A stretch of 64,000 bases of DNA from Candidatus Marimicrobium litorale (GCF_026262645.1 NZ_SHNO01000001.1:2604001-2668000); one strand, 5' to 3'. Shown: positions 53,663-63,150, counted from the stretch's first letter. The notes: generated from the letters alone by a model not told the origin. A program made the numbers and translations.

Positions 53663-54290
53663 TGCTACCCCCATGCCTTGATCGACTCGAGAAGCCTGTA
53701 GTGGACTGTCCGCGTCTGCGATGGCCGATCCCGTATCCGCTAAATCGCATTGTTTTGAGACTGTCTCGCCAATACACCGTGGCACCGGCATAAACAGCTT
53801 CAGCCGTTGCGGAAATCGGTACGCTACCCAGTGTCTTGCCGAAGACAACCTGCATCGCGCTGCCGGCCCAAGCTAAACGCGGCACGGTCCATTTGTTACA
53901 TCTATTTAGAATATGAAAAAAAACACTTGTAGCGAAATAGTCTTAAAAGCGGCCAACTCACTGCATACATAGCCTCTTCTTTCTAAAAAACACCCTTTTA
54001 TACCCGGTTTTTATACTGTTCAGCGCTAAAGAAAAGTTGTTGATATTTCATTATGCGCTTAAAAACACGGTTTTTACCCTGCGAAACGGCGCTCGCTCGC
54101 TTCGTTCTATGCCGGTGCTATACTCAAATACAACCTCGGCGTCAGCATCGTCAGACCGGAAGCAAACGTCTGGCCGCACGACAAGAGAAGTCGGCAACCG
54201 CCCGATTTTATCGTGGCTTTTCCGACTTTTCCCTGACACGACGCCTGATCCGAGTGCTTGCTTGCCAACAAAAATAAAGGGGCACAGCGT
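53663..54290. other. AT-rich intergenic region upstream of the oxidase operon
   Basis: 628 bases without a gene I can support. The middle (53890-54070) is more AT-rich than its flanks. AAAAAC-acg-GTTTTT at 54061-54075 is a small perfect hairpin. A TATACT at 54119-54124 with a poor -35 is the best promoter candidate for the cytochrome oxidase genes. A short minus-strand frame at 53643-53885 lacks family support. Confidence 0.5.
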
Positions 54291-54878
54291 ATGAAGCGTC
54301 ACTTCTACATCAGCGAAGACCTGGATGATCTTGAGATCGTTGAGCATCAACTTGAAGACGCAGGGGTTATTACTCCGCAGATTCATGTGCTCAGCGAGGA
54401 TGACGCTGGGGTCACGGCCCACCGTCTTAACGATGTCGAAGCAGTGTTACGCAAAGACGTTGTTCACGGCACAGAACTGGGAGCACTGGTGGGCATATGC
54501 ACCGCTATCTTGATCCTCGTTGTTGCCTGGTCAACCGGTATCGCCGATACAATTACCTGGGTACCACCGGTTTTCCTTTCCATCATTATTCTCGGCTTTT
54601 GCACCTGGGAAGGCGGTTTCATCGGTATTCAACAACCTAATTACGATTTCAAGCGCTTTCAGGACACCCTGCGGTCGGGCAAGCATGTATTGCTCGTCGA
54701 CGTAAACCAGAATCAGGAGCATATCCTGCGACAGGTGACCAATGAGCATCCCAAACTCACCCCTGCCGGTGAAGGCCATTCGGTACCGGGATGGTTTATG
54801 GGATTGAGAGGACTTTTCGAAAATACTATAAAGGATACCGCTTGGCGCACTACGAGTGTGCACTCTAGAGAAAAGTAA
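54291..54878 (+). CDS. Uncharacterised protein with a central membrane hairpin
   Basis: A 195-residue protein from the ATG at 54291 (GGGGCACAGCG before it). The N-terminal part RHFYISEDLDDLEIVEHQLEDAGVITPQIHVLSEDD looks like a ferredoxin-like, flavin- or signal-binding domain. Two helices follow (LGALVGICTAILILVVAW and WVPPVFLSIIILGFCTWEGGFIG), then HVLLVDVNQNQEHILRQVTNEHP. Short proteins of this layout (general-stress-protein 17M-like) are often found next to oxidase genes in gammaproteobacteria, from memory. It is the first gene of the oxidase run; 71 bases separate it from subunit II. Confidence 0.75.
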   Translation: MKRHFYISEDLDDLEIVEHQLEDAGVITPQIHVLSEDDAGVTAHRLNDVEAVLRKDVVHGTELGALVGICTAILILVVAWSTGIADTITWVPPVFLSIIILGFCTWEGGFIGIQQPNYDFKRFQDTLRSGKHVLLVDVNQNQEHILRQVTNEHPKLTPAGEGHSVPGWFMGLRGLFENTIKDTAWRTTSVHSREK

Positions 54879-54949
54879 CAGATACGAGACACCCTAAAAA
54901 ATAAAGATTCCCCCCTGTCTGCCTGCGGGCGGACAGACAAGGAGTGTGA

Positions 54950-56302
54950 ATGAAAATTGTAGTCGCGCTGGTCCTGCTCGTTCTCGGTTCCATTGTCTTT
55001 CACTGGTTAAGCCCCTGGTGGTTAACCCCACTCGCAGCTGATTGGGGAGAGATCGATCTCACTATCGACATCACTCTTTACATAACAGCGGTTGTGTTTG
55101 TCGCGGTTAACCTCTTTCTCGCCTACTGCGTCTATCGCTTTCGCTACAGCCCCGATCGGCGCGCCGAATACGAACCTGAAAACAAGAAGCTCGAAGGCTG
55201 GTTGACCGCCATCACCTCCATAGGTGTGATCGCGATGCTTGCACCCGGCCTGGTGGTATGGGCGCGTTTTGTCGACGTTCCCGAAGATGCACACGAGGTC
55301 GAGGTCGTAGGTCAGCAGTGGCAGTGGAATTTTCGCTTACCGGGAGAGGACGGAATACTCGGCGAAGTTGATGCCGCACATGTTGGGCTCAACAACCCGT
55401 TTGGCATGAACCCTAATGACCCCGCCGGTAACGATGATGTACTCGTCAACACGAATGAATTGCACCTACCTATCGATCAAAATGTCAGATTATGGATGCG
55501 CTCCAAAGACGTATTACACGACTTCGCTGTGCCGCAGTTCCGCGTGAAGATGGACATGGTCCCAGGCATGGTGACCTACGCTTGGCTCAAGCCCACAGTG
55601 GAGGGCAAGTACGACATACTGTGTATGGAACTTTGCGGTATCGCCCACTACGCCATGCGGGGCTATGTAGTGGTGGACTCACAGGAAAACTATGACGAAT
55701 GGCTTGCGGCCCAGTCCACATGGAGTGAAATAAATGGTCGCCCGCCGGGCGACCCGGTTGCCGGCCAAAGCCAGTTCGCCACGTGCGCGGCCTGTCACGG
55801 ACAGAACGGCGAGGGAAATATCGCGATGAACGCGCCCGCGCTTGCAGGATTGCCCGCGTGGTATATCGCCCGCCAGCTTGAGTACTACAAGCAGGGTATC
55901 CGGGGCGCTCATGAAGACGATATTTACGGCAAACAGATGGCGCCCATGGCTAACATGCTGGCGGACGATCAGGCCGTGCGTAATGTCACCGCCTATATCG
56001 ACACGCTGGAACTGGCCGATGCGGCACACACAATCGATGGCGATCCGACGAAAGGCGCAAGTCATTATGTGTCCTGCGGCGCGTGCCACGGCGCGCAGGC
56101 ACAGGGGAACTACGCTCTGCAGGCACCGCGCCTTGCGGGGCAGGACGACTGGTACCTGAAACGCCAGCTTCAAAATTTTCGCGAGGGTGTTCGCGGCACA
56201 CACAACGAGGACAGCTATGGTCACCAGATGGTGCTGATGGCCCGCTCATTAAAGAACGAAGATTCTATAAACGACCTGCTGGCTTACCTGAACACACTGT
56301 AA
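54950..56302 (+). CDS. coxB: Cytochrome c oxidase subunit II with two fused cytochrome c domains
   Basis: A 450-residue protein. A signal/anchor helix and a second helix (ITSIGVIAMLAPGLVVWARF) are followed by the cupredoxin domain: VVGQQWQWNFRLPGE, then DVLHDFAVPQFRVKMDMVPG with the first CuA His, and CMELCGIAHYAM near residue 225, which supplies the two Cys, the Glu backbone, His and Met ligands. Two class I cytochrome c domains follow, with haem motifs CAACH near 279 and CGACH near 375. The double haem tail is longer than the single one of caa3 oxidases. It passes electrons from periplasmic donors to CuA. Confidence 0.95.
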   Translation: MKIVVALVLLVLGSIVFHWLSPWWLTPLAADWGEIDLTIDITLYITAVVFVAVNLFLAYCVYRFRYSPDRRAEYEPENKKLEGWLTAITSIGVIAMLAPGLVVWARFVDVPEDAHEVEVVGQQWQWNFRLPGEDGILGEVDAAHVGLNNPFGMNPNDPAGNDDVLVNTNELHLPIDQNVRLWMRSKDVLHDFAVPQFRVKMDMVPGMVTYAWLKPTVEGKYDILCMELCGIAHYAMRGYVVVDSQENYDEWLAAQSTWSEINGRPPGDPVAGQSQFATCAACHGQNGEGNIAMNAPALAGLPAWYIARQLEYYKQGIRGAHEDDIYGKQMAPMANMLADDQAVRNVTAYIDTLELADAAHTIDGDPTKGASHYVSCGACHGAQAQGNYALQAPRLAGQDDWYLKRQLQNFREGVRGTHNEDSYGHQMVLMARSLKNEDSINDLLAYLNTL

Positions 56303-56345
56303 CAAGTGCAACAGGCGCAGGGCACTGGACTGAGGAACACACAGC

Positions 56346-58103
56346 ATGCAACACGTGGCAATCGCTGACCAACCGGATGAACTCCACGACCCACAGAGTT
56401 TTATAGCCAAGTATGTATGGAGCCAGGATCACAAGGTAATTGCGATCCAATACGGCGGCACCGCTATTTTTGTCGGGTTGATTGCTCTCGTGCTGTCCGG
56501 GCTGATGCGGTTGCAACTCGGTTTCCCCGATACATTCGATTTTATCGATCCTAGCTCCTATCTGCAGTTTGTCACCATGCACGGCATGATCATGGTTATC
56601 TATCTGCTGACTGCACTGCTGTTGGGCGGTTTTGGCAACTATCTGATTCCGCTCATGGTAGGTGCCCGGGACATGGTGTTCCCCTTCATGAACATGCTGA
56701 GTTACTGGGTATATCTGCTATCCGTACTAATCCTGCTGGCCAGTTTCTTTGTGCCGGGAGGGCCCACCGGAGCGGGATGGACGCTTTATCCACCACAGGC
56801 GATCCTCGAGGGTACACCCGGTTACGACTGGGGCATCCTGTTGATGTTGGTTTCGCTGGCGGTGTTCATCGTTGCGTTTACCATGGGTGGACTGAATTAC
56901 GTGACTACCGTATTGCAGGCGCGCTGCCGCGGCATGACGCTTATGCGTATGCCGCTGACGATCTGGGGAATATTCACCGCTACCGTGCTGGGCATACTTG
57001 CCTTTCCGGCGCTGCTGGTAAGCGCCATTATGATGATTCTCGACAAGACCCTGGGCACCAGCTTTTTTATGCCGGTCTTGGTCTCGCTGGGCGAGTCACT
57101 GGAATACACCGGTGGCAGTCCCATTCTGTTCCAGCACCTGTTCTGGTTCTTCGGTCACCCGGAGGTATATATCGTTGCCCTGCCTGCCTTCGGCATGGTG
57201 TCGGACGTGCTGTCAGTGCATGCTCGCAAAAATATTTTCGGATACCGCATGATGGTTTGGGCCATTGTCGCTATCGGGGGCTTGAGCTTTATTGTCTGGG
57301 CACACCATATGTATGTGAGTGGCATGCACCCTGCATTCGGCTTTTTCTTCGCGACCACCACACTGATTATCGCAGTGCCTACAGCTATCAAGGTATACAA
57401 CTGGGTCCTCACACTGTGGCGCGGCAATATCCACCTCACGGTGCCCATGCTGTTTGCAATAGGCTTTATCTTCACCTTTACCCACGGCGGGCTGACTGGC
57501 TTGTTCCTCGGTAACGTCACTATCGACCTGCCGTTGTCAGACACCTATTTCGTGGTAGCACACTTCCACATGGTAATGGGTGTATCGCCAATCATGGTGT
57601 TGTTCGCCGCTATTTATCACTGGTTCCCTCTGATGTCGGGAAAGATGTTCAACGAGACCCTGGGCAAATGGCATTTCTGGTGCACCTTCCTTGGCACCTA
57701 CGCTATTTACCTGCCAATGCACTATTTGGGTTTCCTCGGAGTGCCCCGGCGCTACTTCGCTATGGGCACGACAAATTTTATTCCTGAAAGCGCACAGACT
57801 CTCAACGCGCAGATCACTATCGCAGCGCTTCTCGTTGGTCTCAGCCAGTTGATCTTCCTGTACAACATACTTTGGAGCTTGCGATACGGCGAGAAGAGTA
57901 AGAAGAACCCATGGGGTGCGGCCAGTCTCGAGTGGCAAACACCGGACCAGCCCCCACGCCATGGAAACTGGGGCCCCGAACTGCCGGAAGTGCATCGCTG
58001 GGCCTATGACTACAGCGTGCCTGGCGTTAAAGAAGACTTTATTCCACAAAACCACCCGGTCACCGCTGAAGAACGCACAGATGGCGAGGGAGGTCACGCA
58101 TGA
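56346..58103 (+). CDS. coxA: Cytochrome c oxidase subunit I
   Basis: A 585-residue haem-copper oxidase with twelve helices. The haem a ligand is in MHGMIMVIYLLTALLLGGFGNYLIPLM. The CuB ligand and cross-linked Tyr are in FGHPEVYIVALPAFG; the Glu and Tyr there mark a type A1 oxidase. HHMYVSG holds the second CuB His pair, and AHFHMVMG the two axial His of the haems. The ATG at 56346 is 43 bases after subunit II. It reduces oxygen and pumps protons. Confidence 0.97.
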   Translation: MQHVAIADQPDELHDPQSFIAKYVWSQDHKVIAIQYGGTAIFVGLIALVLSGLMRLQLGFPDTFDFIDPSSYLQFVTMHGMIMVIYLLTALLLGGFGNYLIPLMVGARDMVFPFMNMLSYWVYLLSVLILLASFFVPGGPTGAGWTLYPPQAILEGTPGYDWGILLMLVSLAVFIVAFTMGGLNYVTTVLQARCRGMTLMRMPLTIWGIFTATVLGILAFPALLVSAIMMILDKTLGTSFFMPVLVSLGESLEYTGGSPILFQHLFWFFGHPEVYIVALPAFGMVSDVLSVHARKNIFGYRMMVWAIVAIGGLSFIVWAHHMYVSGMHPAFGFFFATTTLIIAVPTAIKVYNWVLTLWRGNIHLTVPMLFAIGFIFTFTHGGLTGLFLGNVTIDLPLSDTYFVVAHFHMVMGVSPIMVLFAAIYHWFPLMSGKMFNETLGKWHFWCTFLGTYAIYLPMHYLGFLGVPRRYFAMGTTNFIPESAQTLNAQITIAALLVGLSQLIFLYNILWSLRYGEKSKKNPWGAASLEWQTPDQPPRHGNWGPELPEVHRWAYDYSVPGVKEDFIPQNHPVTAEERTDGEGGHA

Positions 58104-58780
58104 AGTTGTTGAAAGTCCTTGGGACCAAACCCTGGCTGCACGATACCGAAGCCGGCGGCGTCGCTGCTTATGCAGGCCCGGACAACGAAGCCGCCGCGCG
58201 CATTGCTTTGCGGTTTGTTCTGGCCATTGTCGGCGTGCTGTTCTTTCTCTTTATCATCACTTTTTTGTCGCGCTCACAATATCCCGACTTCGAAGCACTG
58301 GCCGGCGCACCGTGGCAGCCATTCACCGACCCCACTCGGCTATGGTTTAACACCAGTCTGCTCTTTATGGCCAGTGTGGCCATGCAGTGGGGCCTTGGAG
58401 GCACGCGGCAAGGTAAACTGAATGTCGCTGTCACAGGCATCAGTGCTGCCGTCTTCTTCACCTTGATGTTTATCGTCGCGCAAATGGATTTGTGGCTACA
58501 TCTGCAATCTATGGGATATTACATAACCTCTAACCCCGCCAACAGCTACTTCTATGTGCTCACCGCGATTCACGCACTGCATCTTATTGGCGGGCTGGTT
58601 ATTTTATCCAATGTTGTCTTTCGTGTGTGGTACGACAACAAGCTCGAAAGCCTGGCGGCACCACTGCAGCTTTGCACTACCTACTGGCATTTTTTGTTCG
58701 GGGTCTGGCTGGTGCTGTTCGCACTACTTTCTAGCAGGCCGGAAACTATTAACGCGCTAGCGGCAATGTGCGGCTTCTGA
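58100..58780 (+). CDS. Subunit-III-like protein of the oxidase (first copy)
   Basis: A 226-residue membrane protein with five to six helices. NPANSYFYVLTAIHALHLIGGLVILSNVVFRVWY and CTTYWHFLFGVWLVLFALL are the helix V and VII motifs of cytochrome oxidase subunit III. The N-terminal ~50 residues are divergent. Its ATG overlaps the subunit I stop by four bases (ATGA). A second subunit-III-like gene follows after nine bases, as in the CoxMNOP arrangement. Confidence 0.88.
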   Translation: MKLLKVLGTKPWLHDTEAGGVAAYAGPDNEAAARIALRFVLAIVGVLFFLFIITFLSRSQYPDFEALAGAPWQPFTDPTRLWFNTSLLFMASVAMQWGLGGTRQGKLNVAVTGISAAVFFTLMFIVAQMDLWLHLQSMGYYITSNPANSYFYVLTAIHALHLIGGLVILSNVVFRVWYDNKLESLAAPLQLCTTYWHFLFGVWLVLFALLSSRPETINALAAMCGF

Positions 58781-58789
58781 GGCTTTGCA

Positions 58790-59470
58790 ATGACAAGTGA
58801 AACAGATAAGAGTGCTACCTACACTGAGCCCGGCGTTGCGGGCTTAGTATCTGACTGGGCCGCGGATAAGCAAACCTTCGATATGCCCTGGGGCAAGATC
58901 ATGATGTGGATCTTCCTCTTGTCAGATACTTTTATCTTCAGCGTATTCCTCACCAGTTATATGAACGTACGCATTTCGGCAACGGACCCATGGCCCAACG
59001 CCAGCGAGGTGTTTGCGCTGCAAATATTCGGCGAGTATGTGCCGTTGCTGTTGATTGCCATTATGACCTTTATATTGATAACCAGCTCCGGGACGATGGC
59101 CATGGCGGTTAACTATGCCTACCGGGGAGACATAAAAAAAACAGTGTGGCTTATCGTTGCCACCGCACTTTTCGGTGCGTCTTTCGTAGGAATGCAGGCG
59201 TTCGAATGGAGCAAATTGATTGAAGAGGGCGTCCGCCCCTGGGGTAATCCGTGGGGCGCATCCCAGTTCGGTTCTGCATTTTTCATGATTACCGGCTTTC
59301 ACGGCCTTCACGTAACCGCGGGTGTTATTTACCTTTTGTGGACTGCACGACGGGTTGGCTCGGGTTACTACGAGGGAAAAGACCTCGCAATTGTCGAGAT
59401 TGCCGGACTCTACTGGCACTTTGTAGACCTGGTTTGGGTGTTTATCTTTGCGTTCTTTTACCTGTGGTGA
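58790..59470 (+). CDS. Subunit III of the oxidase (second copy)
   Basis: A 226-residue heme-copper oxidase subunit III. WGKIMMWIFLLSDTFIFSVFLTSYMNVR, MTFILITSSGTMAMAVNYAYRGD, AFEWSKLIEEGVRPWGNPWGASQFGSAFFMITGFHGLHVTAGVIYLLW and GLYWHFVDLVWVFIFAFFYLW are clear family segments. It is the more typical of the two subunit-III-like proteins. It is nine bases from the previous gene. Confidence 0.93.
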   Translation: MTSETDKSATYTEPGVAGLVSDWAADKQTFDMPWGKIMMWIFLLSDTFIFSVFLTSYMNVRISATDPWPNASEVFALQIFGEYVPLLLIAIMTFILITSSGTMAMAVNYAYRGDIKKTVWLIVATALFGASFVGMQAFEWSKLIEEGVRPWGNPWGASQFGSAFFMITGFHGLHVTAGVIYLLWTARRVGSGYYEGKDLAIVEIAGLYWHFVDLVWVFIFAFFYLW

Positions 59471-59479
59471 GGTGACAGT

Positions 59480-59797
59480 ATGAGTGAAACAGCGGGCCAG
59501 CAGCATCCAATTGGTATCTACCTGAAGATATGGCTTCTGCTTTTTGTGTTCAGTGCGTTCTCCTACGCGGTCGACTACTTCCAGCTGCAGGGTTCCCTGC
59601 GCTGGACATTGATACTCATTTTTATGTTCCTTAAGGCCGGCTTGATTATTTCCATCTTCATGCACGTGCAGTGGGAGCGGCTTTCACTCAAGTATGTCCT
59701 CTTTTTGCCTCTCACAGCCATCGCTGTGCTAATCATACTAATGGCCATTGAGGCCGATTATACCTATCTTACCCGACTGATATTTTTCGACCGCTAG
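59480..59797 (+). CDS. Cytochrome c oxidase subunit IV
   Basis: A 105-residue protein with three helices (YLKIWLLLFVFSAFSYAVDYF, WTLILIFMFLKAGLIISIFMHVQWE, YVLFLPLTAIAVLIILMAIEADY). FLKAGLIISIFMHVQWE is the prokaryotic COX4 motif. It lies nine bases from subunit III and completes the oxidase. Confidence 0.92.
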   Translation: MSETAGQQHPIGIYLKIWLLLFVFSAFSYAVDYFQLQGSLRWTLILIFMFLKAGLIISIFMHVQWERLSLKYVLFLPLTAIAVLIILMAIEADYTYLTRLIFFDR

Positions 59798-59807
59798 GCG
59801 ACAATCT

Positions 59808-60491
59808 ATGAATGTATCTGCCAAAACGCGGATGTTTCGCGGCTTCCTTGTCGCCAATGCCTGTATCGCTTTGGTCGCGGTGCTTATATTACTGAATCGA
59901 CCGCCAGCTCCGCCCTTAATACAAGGAGTGCTCTTACCCGAGGCCCGCGCGCTACAATCATTCGAGCTATTGGACCACCACAATCGAGTATTTGACAACG
60001 AGGCACTCAAAGGCCGTTGGCATATCGTCTCTTACGGTTTCACCACCTGTCCGGATATTTGTCCAACTACGCTAAATCAGCTTGTAAGCGTGAGCAATCT
60101 GCTGGAGGCCCAGGGCCGCGAGAACGATTTGCGCGTGCTTTTTTACAGTGTGGACCATCGCCGTGACACGGTAGACCAACTCGCTTCCTATATGCCGTTC
60201 TTCAATAAATCCTTTGTGGGTCTAACCCATGCGGACGATAGCGAAAACCCTCACCTGCCCTTTGAAAAAGGTCTCGGCATTGTGGCGCAGTTGGTCCCGA
60301 AAACAGGCGACGATGTTAACCCCGCGGACAACGAGTACGAAGTCAACCACGGGGTGACGCTGTTTCTGCTCAACCCAGAGGGTAAACTGCAGGCGATCTT
60401 TGAGCCGGACTACCGAGGCTCCGGGTTTCACACATTCAGCCCTGAACGCGTAGTGCAGGACTATCTCGAGATTCGGGATTACCTTGGGTAG
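59808..60491 (+). CDS. SCO1/SenC-type copper chaperone
   Basis: A 227-residue membrane-anchored thioredoxin-fold protein that delivers copper to CuA. The N-terminal anchor is FLVANACIALVAVLILL. The copper ligands are GFTTCPDICPTTL (C-x-x-x-C) and the His in VNHGVTLFLL. It is the last gene of the oxidase operon, 10 bases after subunit IV. No CtaG or haem A synthase gene is in the run. Confidence 0.95.
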   Translation: MNVSAKTRMFRGFLVANACIALVAVLILLNRPPAPPLIQGVLLPEARALQSFELLDHHNRVFDNEALKGRWHIVSYGFTTCPDICPTTLNQLVSVSNLLEAQGRENDLRVLFYSVDHRRDTVDQLASYMPFFNKSFVGLTHADDSENPHLPFEKGLGIVAQLVPKTGDDVNPADNEYEVNHGVTLFLLNPEGKLQAIFEPDYRGSGFHTFSPERVVQDYLEIRDYLG

Positions 60492-60499
60492 CGTGGCCC

Positions 60500-60536
60500 C
60501 CGCGCGCATTAAGTTTTACAAATATAAAACGCGCGG
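60500..60536. terminator. Hairpin between convergent SCO and glutaminase genes
   Basis: CCGCGC pairs with GCGCGG, and inside it GTTTTA pairs with TAAAAC around CAAATA, with a seven-base bulge on the 5' side. It sits 9 bases after the SCO stop between convergent genes, so it may end both transcripts, although no long T run follows directly. Confidence 0.4.
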
Positions 60537-60583
60537 TTGCGGATGATTTTCTTTTTGCCGCCGGAAGCAATCGCACCCCCTTT

Positions 60584-61645
60584 TTACATCACCGCTGGCA
60601 ACTTGCGGGGCTTGAAAATGTTGAGGTCGAATTTGTCCGAGATATAGTCAATCGCCTCCTGCGCACGAACGCTATTGCCCGCCTCGTTAAGTCGGGGAGA
60701 GAAAGCAGCAATGGCCAAAACGCCAGGCACCACAGACACAATACCACCACCTACACCTGTTTTACTCGGCAAACCGGCCGTGTAAGCCCATTCACCTGAC
60801 TCGTCATAAAACCCGGCTGTCAGCATCACAGCCAGCAGGTGATGGACGTATTCTTCCTTCATGAGGCGCTTACCCGTCTTGGGGTTAACGCCGCCATTAG
60901 CCAGCGTAGCGCCCATAAAACCCAGATCCGTGGTCGAAACTCCGACAGAGCACATTTTCGTATAAACGCGCAGGGCATCCTCCGGCTCGCTGTAAAGGCG
61001 GCCGTAGTTATAAAGTAGGTTAGCGATCGCACGGTTAGACCATGAAGTGGTGATTTCTGATTCGTACACCTCATCCATCACCTTAAGCTCGGTGCCTGCA
61101 AAATCTTTCATGTTCTGAAAGACCTTGTCCCAGCGCTCCTCTTCGTTCTTGGCTTTCACCATGCTCACCTGGGCAATGGCGCCGGCATTCACCAGTGGAT
61201 TGACCGAGCGCGCTTTTATCAGTTCCATTGCCAATTTCGAGTTGAACGGTAGGCCTGTCGCCTCCACCCCGATTTTTTCCTGTACCTCCTCTGGCCCGTA
61301 CTCTTCCATCACCAGCGCCAGGTTGAACGGCTTGGATGTAGATTCAATGGCAAAGATATAGTCTGTATCGCCGGCAGAATATACATCGCCGGCCTTGGTA
61401 ACGATCACCACACCAAATAGCTCGGAAGGCACGGTCGCGAGGATTGGAATATAGTCCGCATTCTTGCCGTCCTTCAAACCCTTGAATTTCTCATAGGCCT
61501 CATCGACAGCATTCTGCAACTCAACGCCTGTATAGCTGTAAGGTCCTCGTGCATACGCCTGTGCACAGAGCGTGCTCGACAGTGCGATAATAAAAACGAA
61601 ACTGATAAATTTGTGTAGCCTTGTATTTTCTGGACAATTTGCCAT
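60584..61645 (-). CDS. glsA: Exported glutaminase
   Basis: A 353-residue protein of the bacterial glutaminase (beta-lactamase-fold) family, which hydrolyses glutamine to glutamate and ammonia. A signal peptide (FISFVFIIALSSTLCAQAYA) precedes the enzyme, so it acts in the periplasm. The catalytic S-x-x-K is in IESTSKPF. NPLVNAGAIA, LYNYGRLYSEPEDALRVYTKMCSVGVSTTDLGFMGATLANGGVNP and SGEWAYTAGLPSKTGVGGGI are family motifs. The start follows AGAGGATA. Cytoplasmic homologues such as GlsA/YneH lack the signal peptide. Confidence 0.95.
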   Translation of the reverse strand: MANCPENTRLHKFISFVFIIALSSTLCAQAYARGPYSYTGVELQNAVDEAYEKFKGLKDGKNADYIPILATVPSELFGVVIVTKAGDVYSAGDTDYIFAIESTSKPFNLALVMEEYGPEEVQEKIGVEATGLPFNSKLAMELIKARSVNPLVNAGAIAQVSMVKAKNEEERWDKVFQNMKDFAGTELKVMDEVYESEITTSWSNRAIANLLYNYGRLYSEPEDALRVYTKMCSVGVSTTDLGFMGATLANGGVNPKTGKRLMKEEYVHHLLAVMLTAGFYDESGEWAYTAGLPSKTGVGGGIVSVVPGVLAIAAFSPRLNEAGNSVRAQEAIDYISDKFDLNIFKPRKLPAVM

Positions 61646-61743
61646 TTTACTATCCTCTGTTTAAACGAGATTCTGCAAACACCAATCATACCGCGTGTTG
61701 GCCATAGTGAATGTTGTGGCGCCACTGGAGAGTACGGTTCAGA

Positions 61744-63150
61744 TCACCGCGCGAAAAGATTGCCCGAGTCAAAGTTGACCTGCAGCGAGAACTGCACACG
61801 ATAATCAGAGCCCTTGTTACCGTCGATATTCTCGCGCTGCCCCCATATAAACTCACCGCCCATCATCACATTGTCCAAGGGGTAGTGCAGCAGATTGATC
61901 TGCGCAATCTGCCCCTTTTCGAATTCATTGCCCGCTTGACCATCGTCTGTATTGAGGTCAGTCATAGACCAGCCAAAGGACGTCGACCAGCGTTCATTCC
62001 AGTAGTGATCGTAGTACGCGACGATGCCCAAAATGGGCACGGTCCCTGCCTTGGCGCTGTCCAAATCAGCTGAGTCCGGCGCGATATCCACACCACCATC
62101 ATTCATGTAATTGCCCACGCCTTCGCCATAGACAGCCTCAAGCTTCACGTTGTCCTGACCCCAGGTGTTCAGCACCGTACTGGCATTGATACCCCAGCCC
62201 ACCTTGTAACCATCATCACCGTTGTCCAGTCGCTCGTAGCCAAGCTTGCGCACGATACCCGCCAGCTTGTAATGACCGAAATCGCCATTTTTCTGATAGG
62301 ACGCTGTAAAGTCGGGCAGGTCGTTGTGCGCCTGGAAAATATCAGCGGCGGTAGAATCTGTAGAGGCGCAGCCCGGCTCAGGATTCGGCAGGTCGCAGGC
62401 CTTTACATTGCGGAAACGTCCAACCGTGAATGAGGTGTTGGGATCCTCCAGTGAGAAAGACAACATATCCGGACCCAACGGTATAGAGTATCGCGCCTGC
62501 TGATTTCGATAAAACACCATGCCGGTAGGCCCCCAGTAATCGATAGTATTGGGGAACACACCCGGGTCCATAAAGTTGGACCAGGTCTGGCCCATGCCGA
62601 AATTCTTGTACGTAGCCCAGGCATGCCGCAAGCGCGGCGTGGTCTGGCCTTGATCGCCCCCCACTCCAAACAGTTCAGCCTCCAGCAGGTAAGTCACATC
62701 GGGGCCATAGTCGCCTTTCACACCCAAGCGCGACTGGCGCACACTGAAAATAGATTCGCCATCATTGCCGTAAGTCCCACTTTTGGTGGGAATCGTACTA
62801 ACGCGCAAGGTGTCGTTCCAATCAGGGTCGACGCGCTTGAAGTCGTAGATGGCATCGGCTCTGACAAAACCGTATACCTCCATACTAAAATCGGGCTTGG
62901 CCTTCTGCTCGGTTACCGATTCAGTAATAGTTTCGTCGACAATAACGATGTCTTCAACGATGGCGGCCTCACCAGCCTTGAGTCGCTGCAGCTCAATATT
63001 CATATTCTCAAGCATTTTTTGCTGCTGCTCGACAAGCATTTCGAGCGCTCGAATACGTTCGGAATCAGAAGAGGCCCAAGTAAAATCTGAGCATAAGCAA
63101 AGTACCGCAGCAAACACGACCGAGGTGGTGGAACTCAGGTTGCCTTTCAT
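61744..63150 (-). CDS. DcaP-like trimeric outer-membrane porin
   Basis: A 468-residue porin. A signal peptide (TSVVFAAVLCLCSDFTWA) is followed by a short coiled coil (RIRALEMLVEQQQKMLENM) that probably protrudes into the periplasm. The barrel starts at SMEVYGFVRADAIYDF, with RQSRLGVKGDYG, WATYKNFGMGQTWSNFMDPGVFPNTIDYWGP and later strands typical of DcaP. It ends with NFDSGNLFAR. DcaP porins admit dicarboxylates and similar small acids. The ATG at 63150 follows GAGGAATC. No regulator is nearby. Confidence 0.93.
   Translation of the reverse strand: MKGNLSSTTSVVFAAVLCLCSDFTWASSDSERIRALEMLVEQQQKMLENMNIELQRLKAGEAAIVEDIVIVDETITESVTEQKAKPDFSMEVYGFVRADAIYDFKRVDPDWNDTLRVSTIPTKSGTYGNDGESIFSVRQSRLGVKGDYGPDVTYLLEAELFGVGGDQGQTTPRLRHAWATYKNFGMGQTWSNFMDPGVFPNTIDYWGPTGMVFYRNQQARYSIPLGPDMLSFSLEDPNTSFTVGRFRNVKACDLPNPEPGCASTDSTAADIFQAHNDLPDFTASYQKNGDFGHYKLAGIVRKLGYERLDNGDDGYKVGWGINASTVLNTWGQDNVKLEAVYGEGVGNYMNDGGVDIAPDSADLDSAKAGTVPILGIVAYYDHYWNERWSTSFGWSMTDLNTDDGQAGNEFEKGQIAQINLLHYPLDNVMMGGEFIWGQRENIDGNKGSDYRVQFSLQVNFDSGNLFAR

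Noticed and set aside
53643-53885. An 80-codon minus-strand frame beyond the quinone oxidoreductase gene
   Set aside because: It has no family features, no clear ribosome-binding site and ends in low-complexity Arg/Ser-rich sequence. A decayed gene is possible but not supportable.
54037-54294. An 85-codon plus-strand frame before the oxidase operon
   Set aside because: It is Arg/Ser-rich without domain features, lies in an AT-rich leader and runs into the next gene's start.
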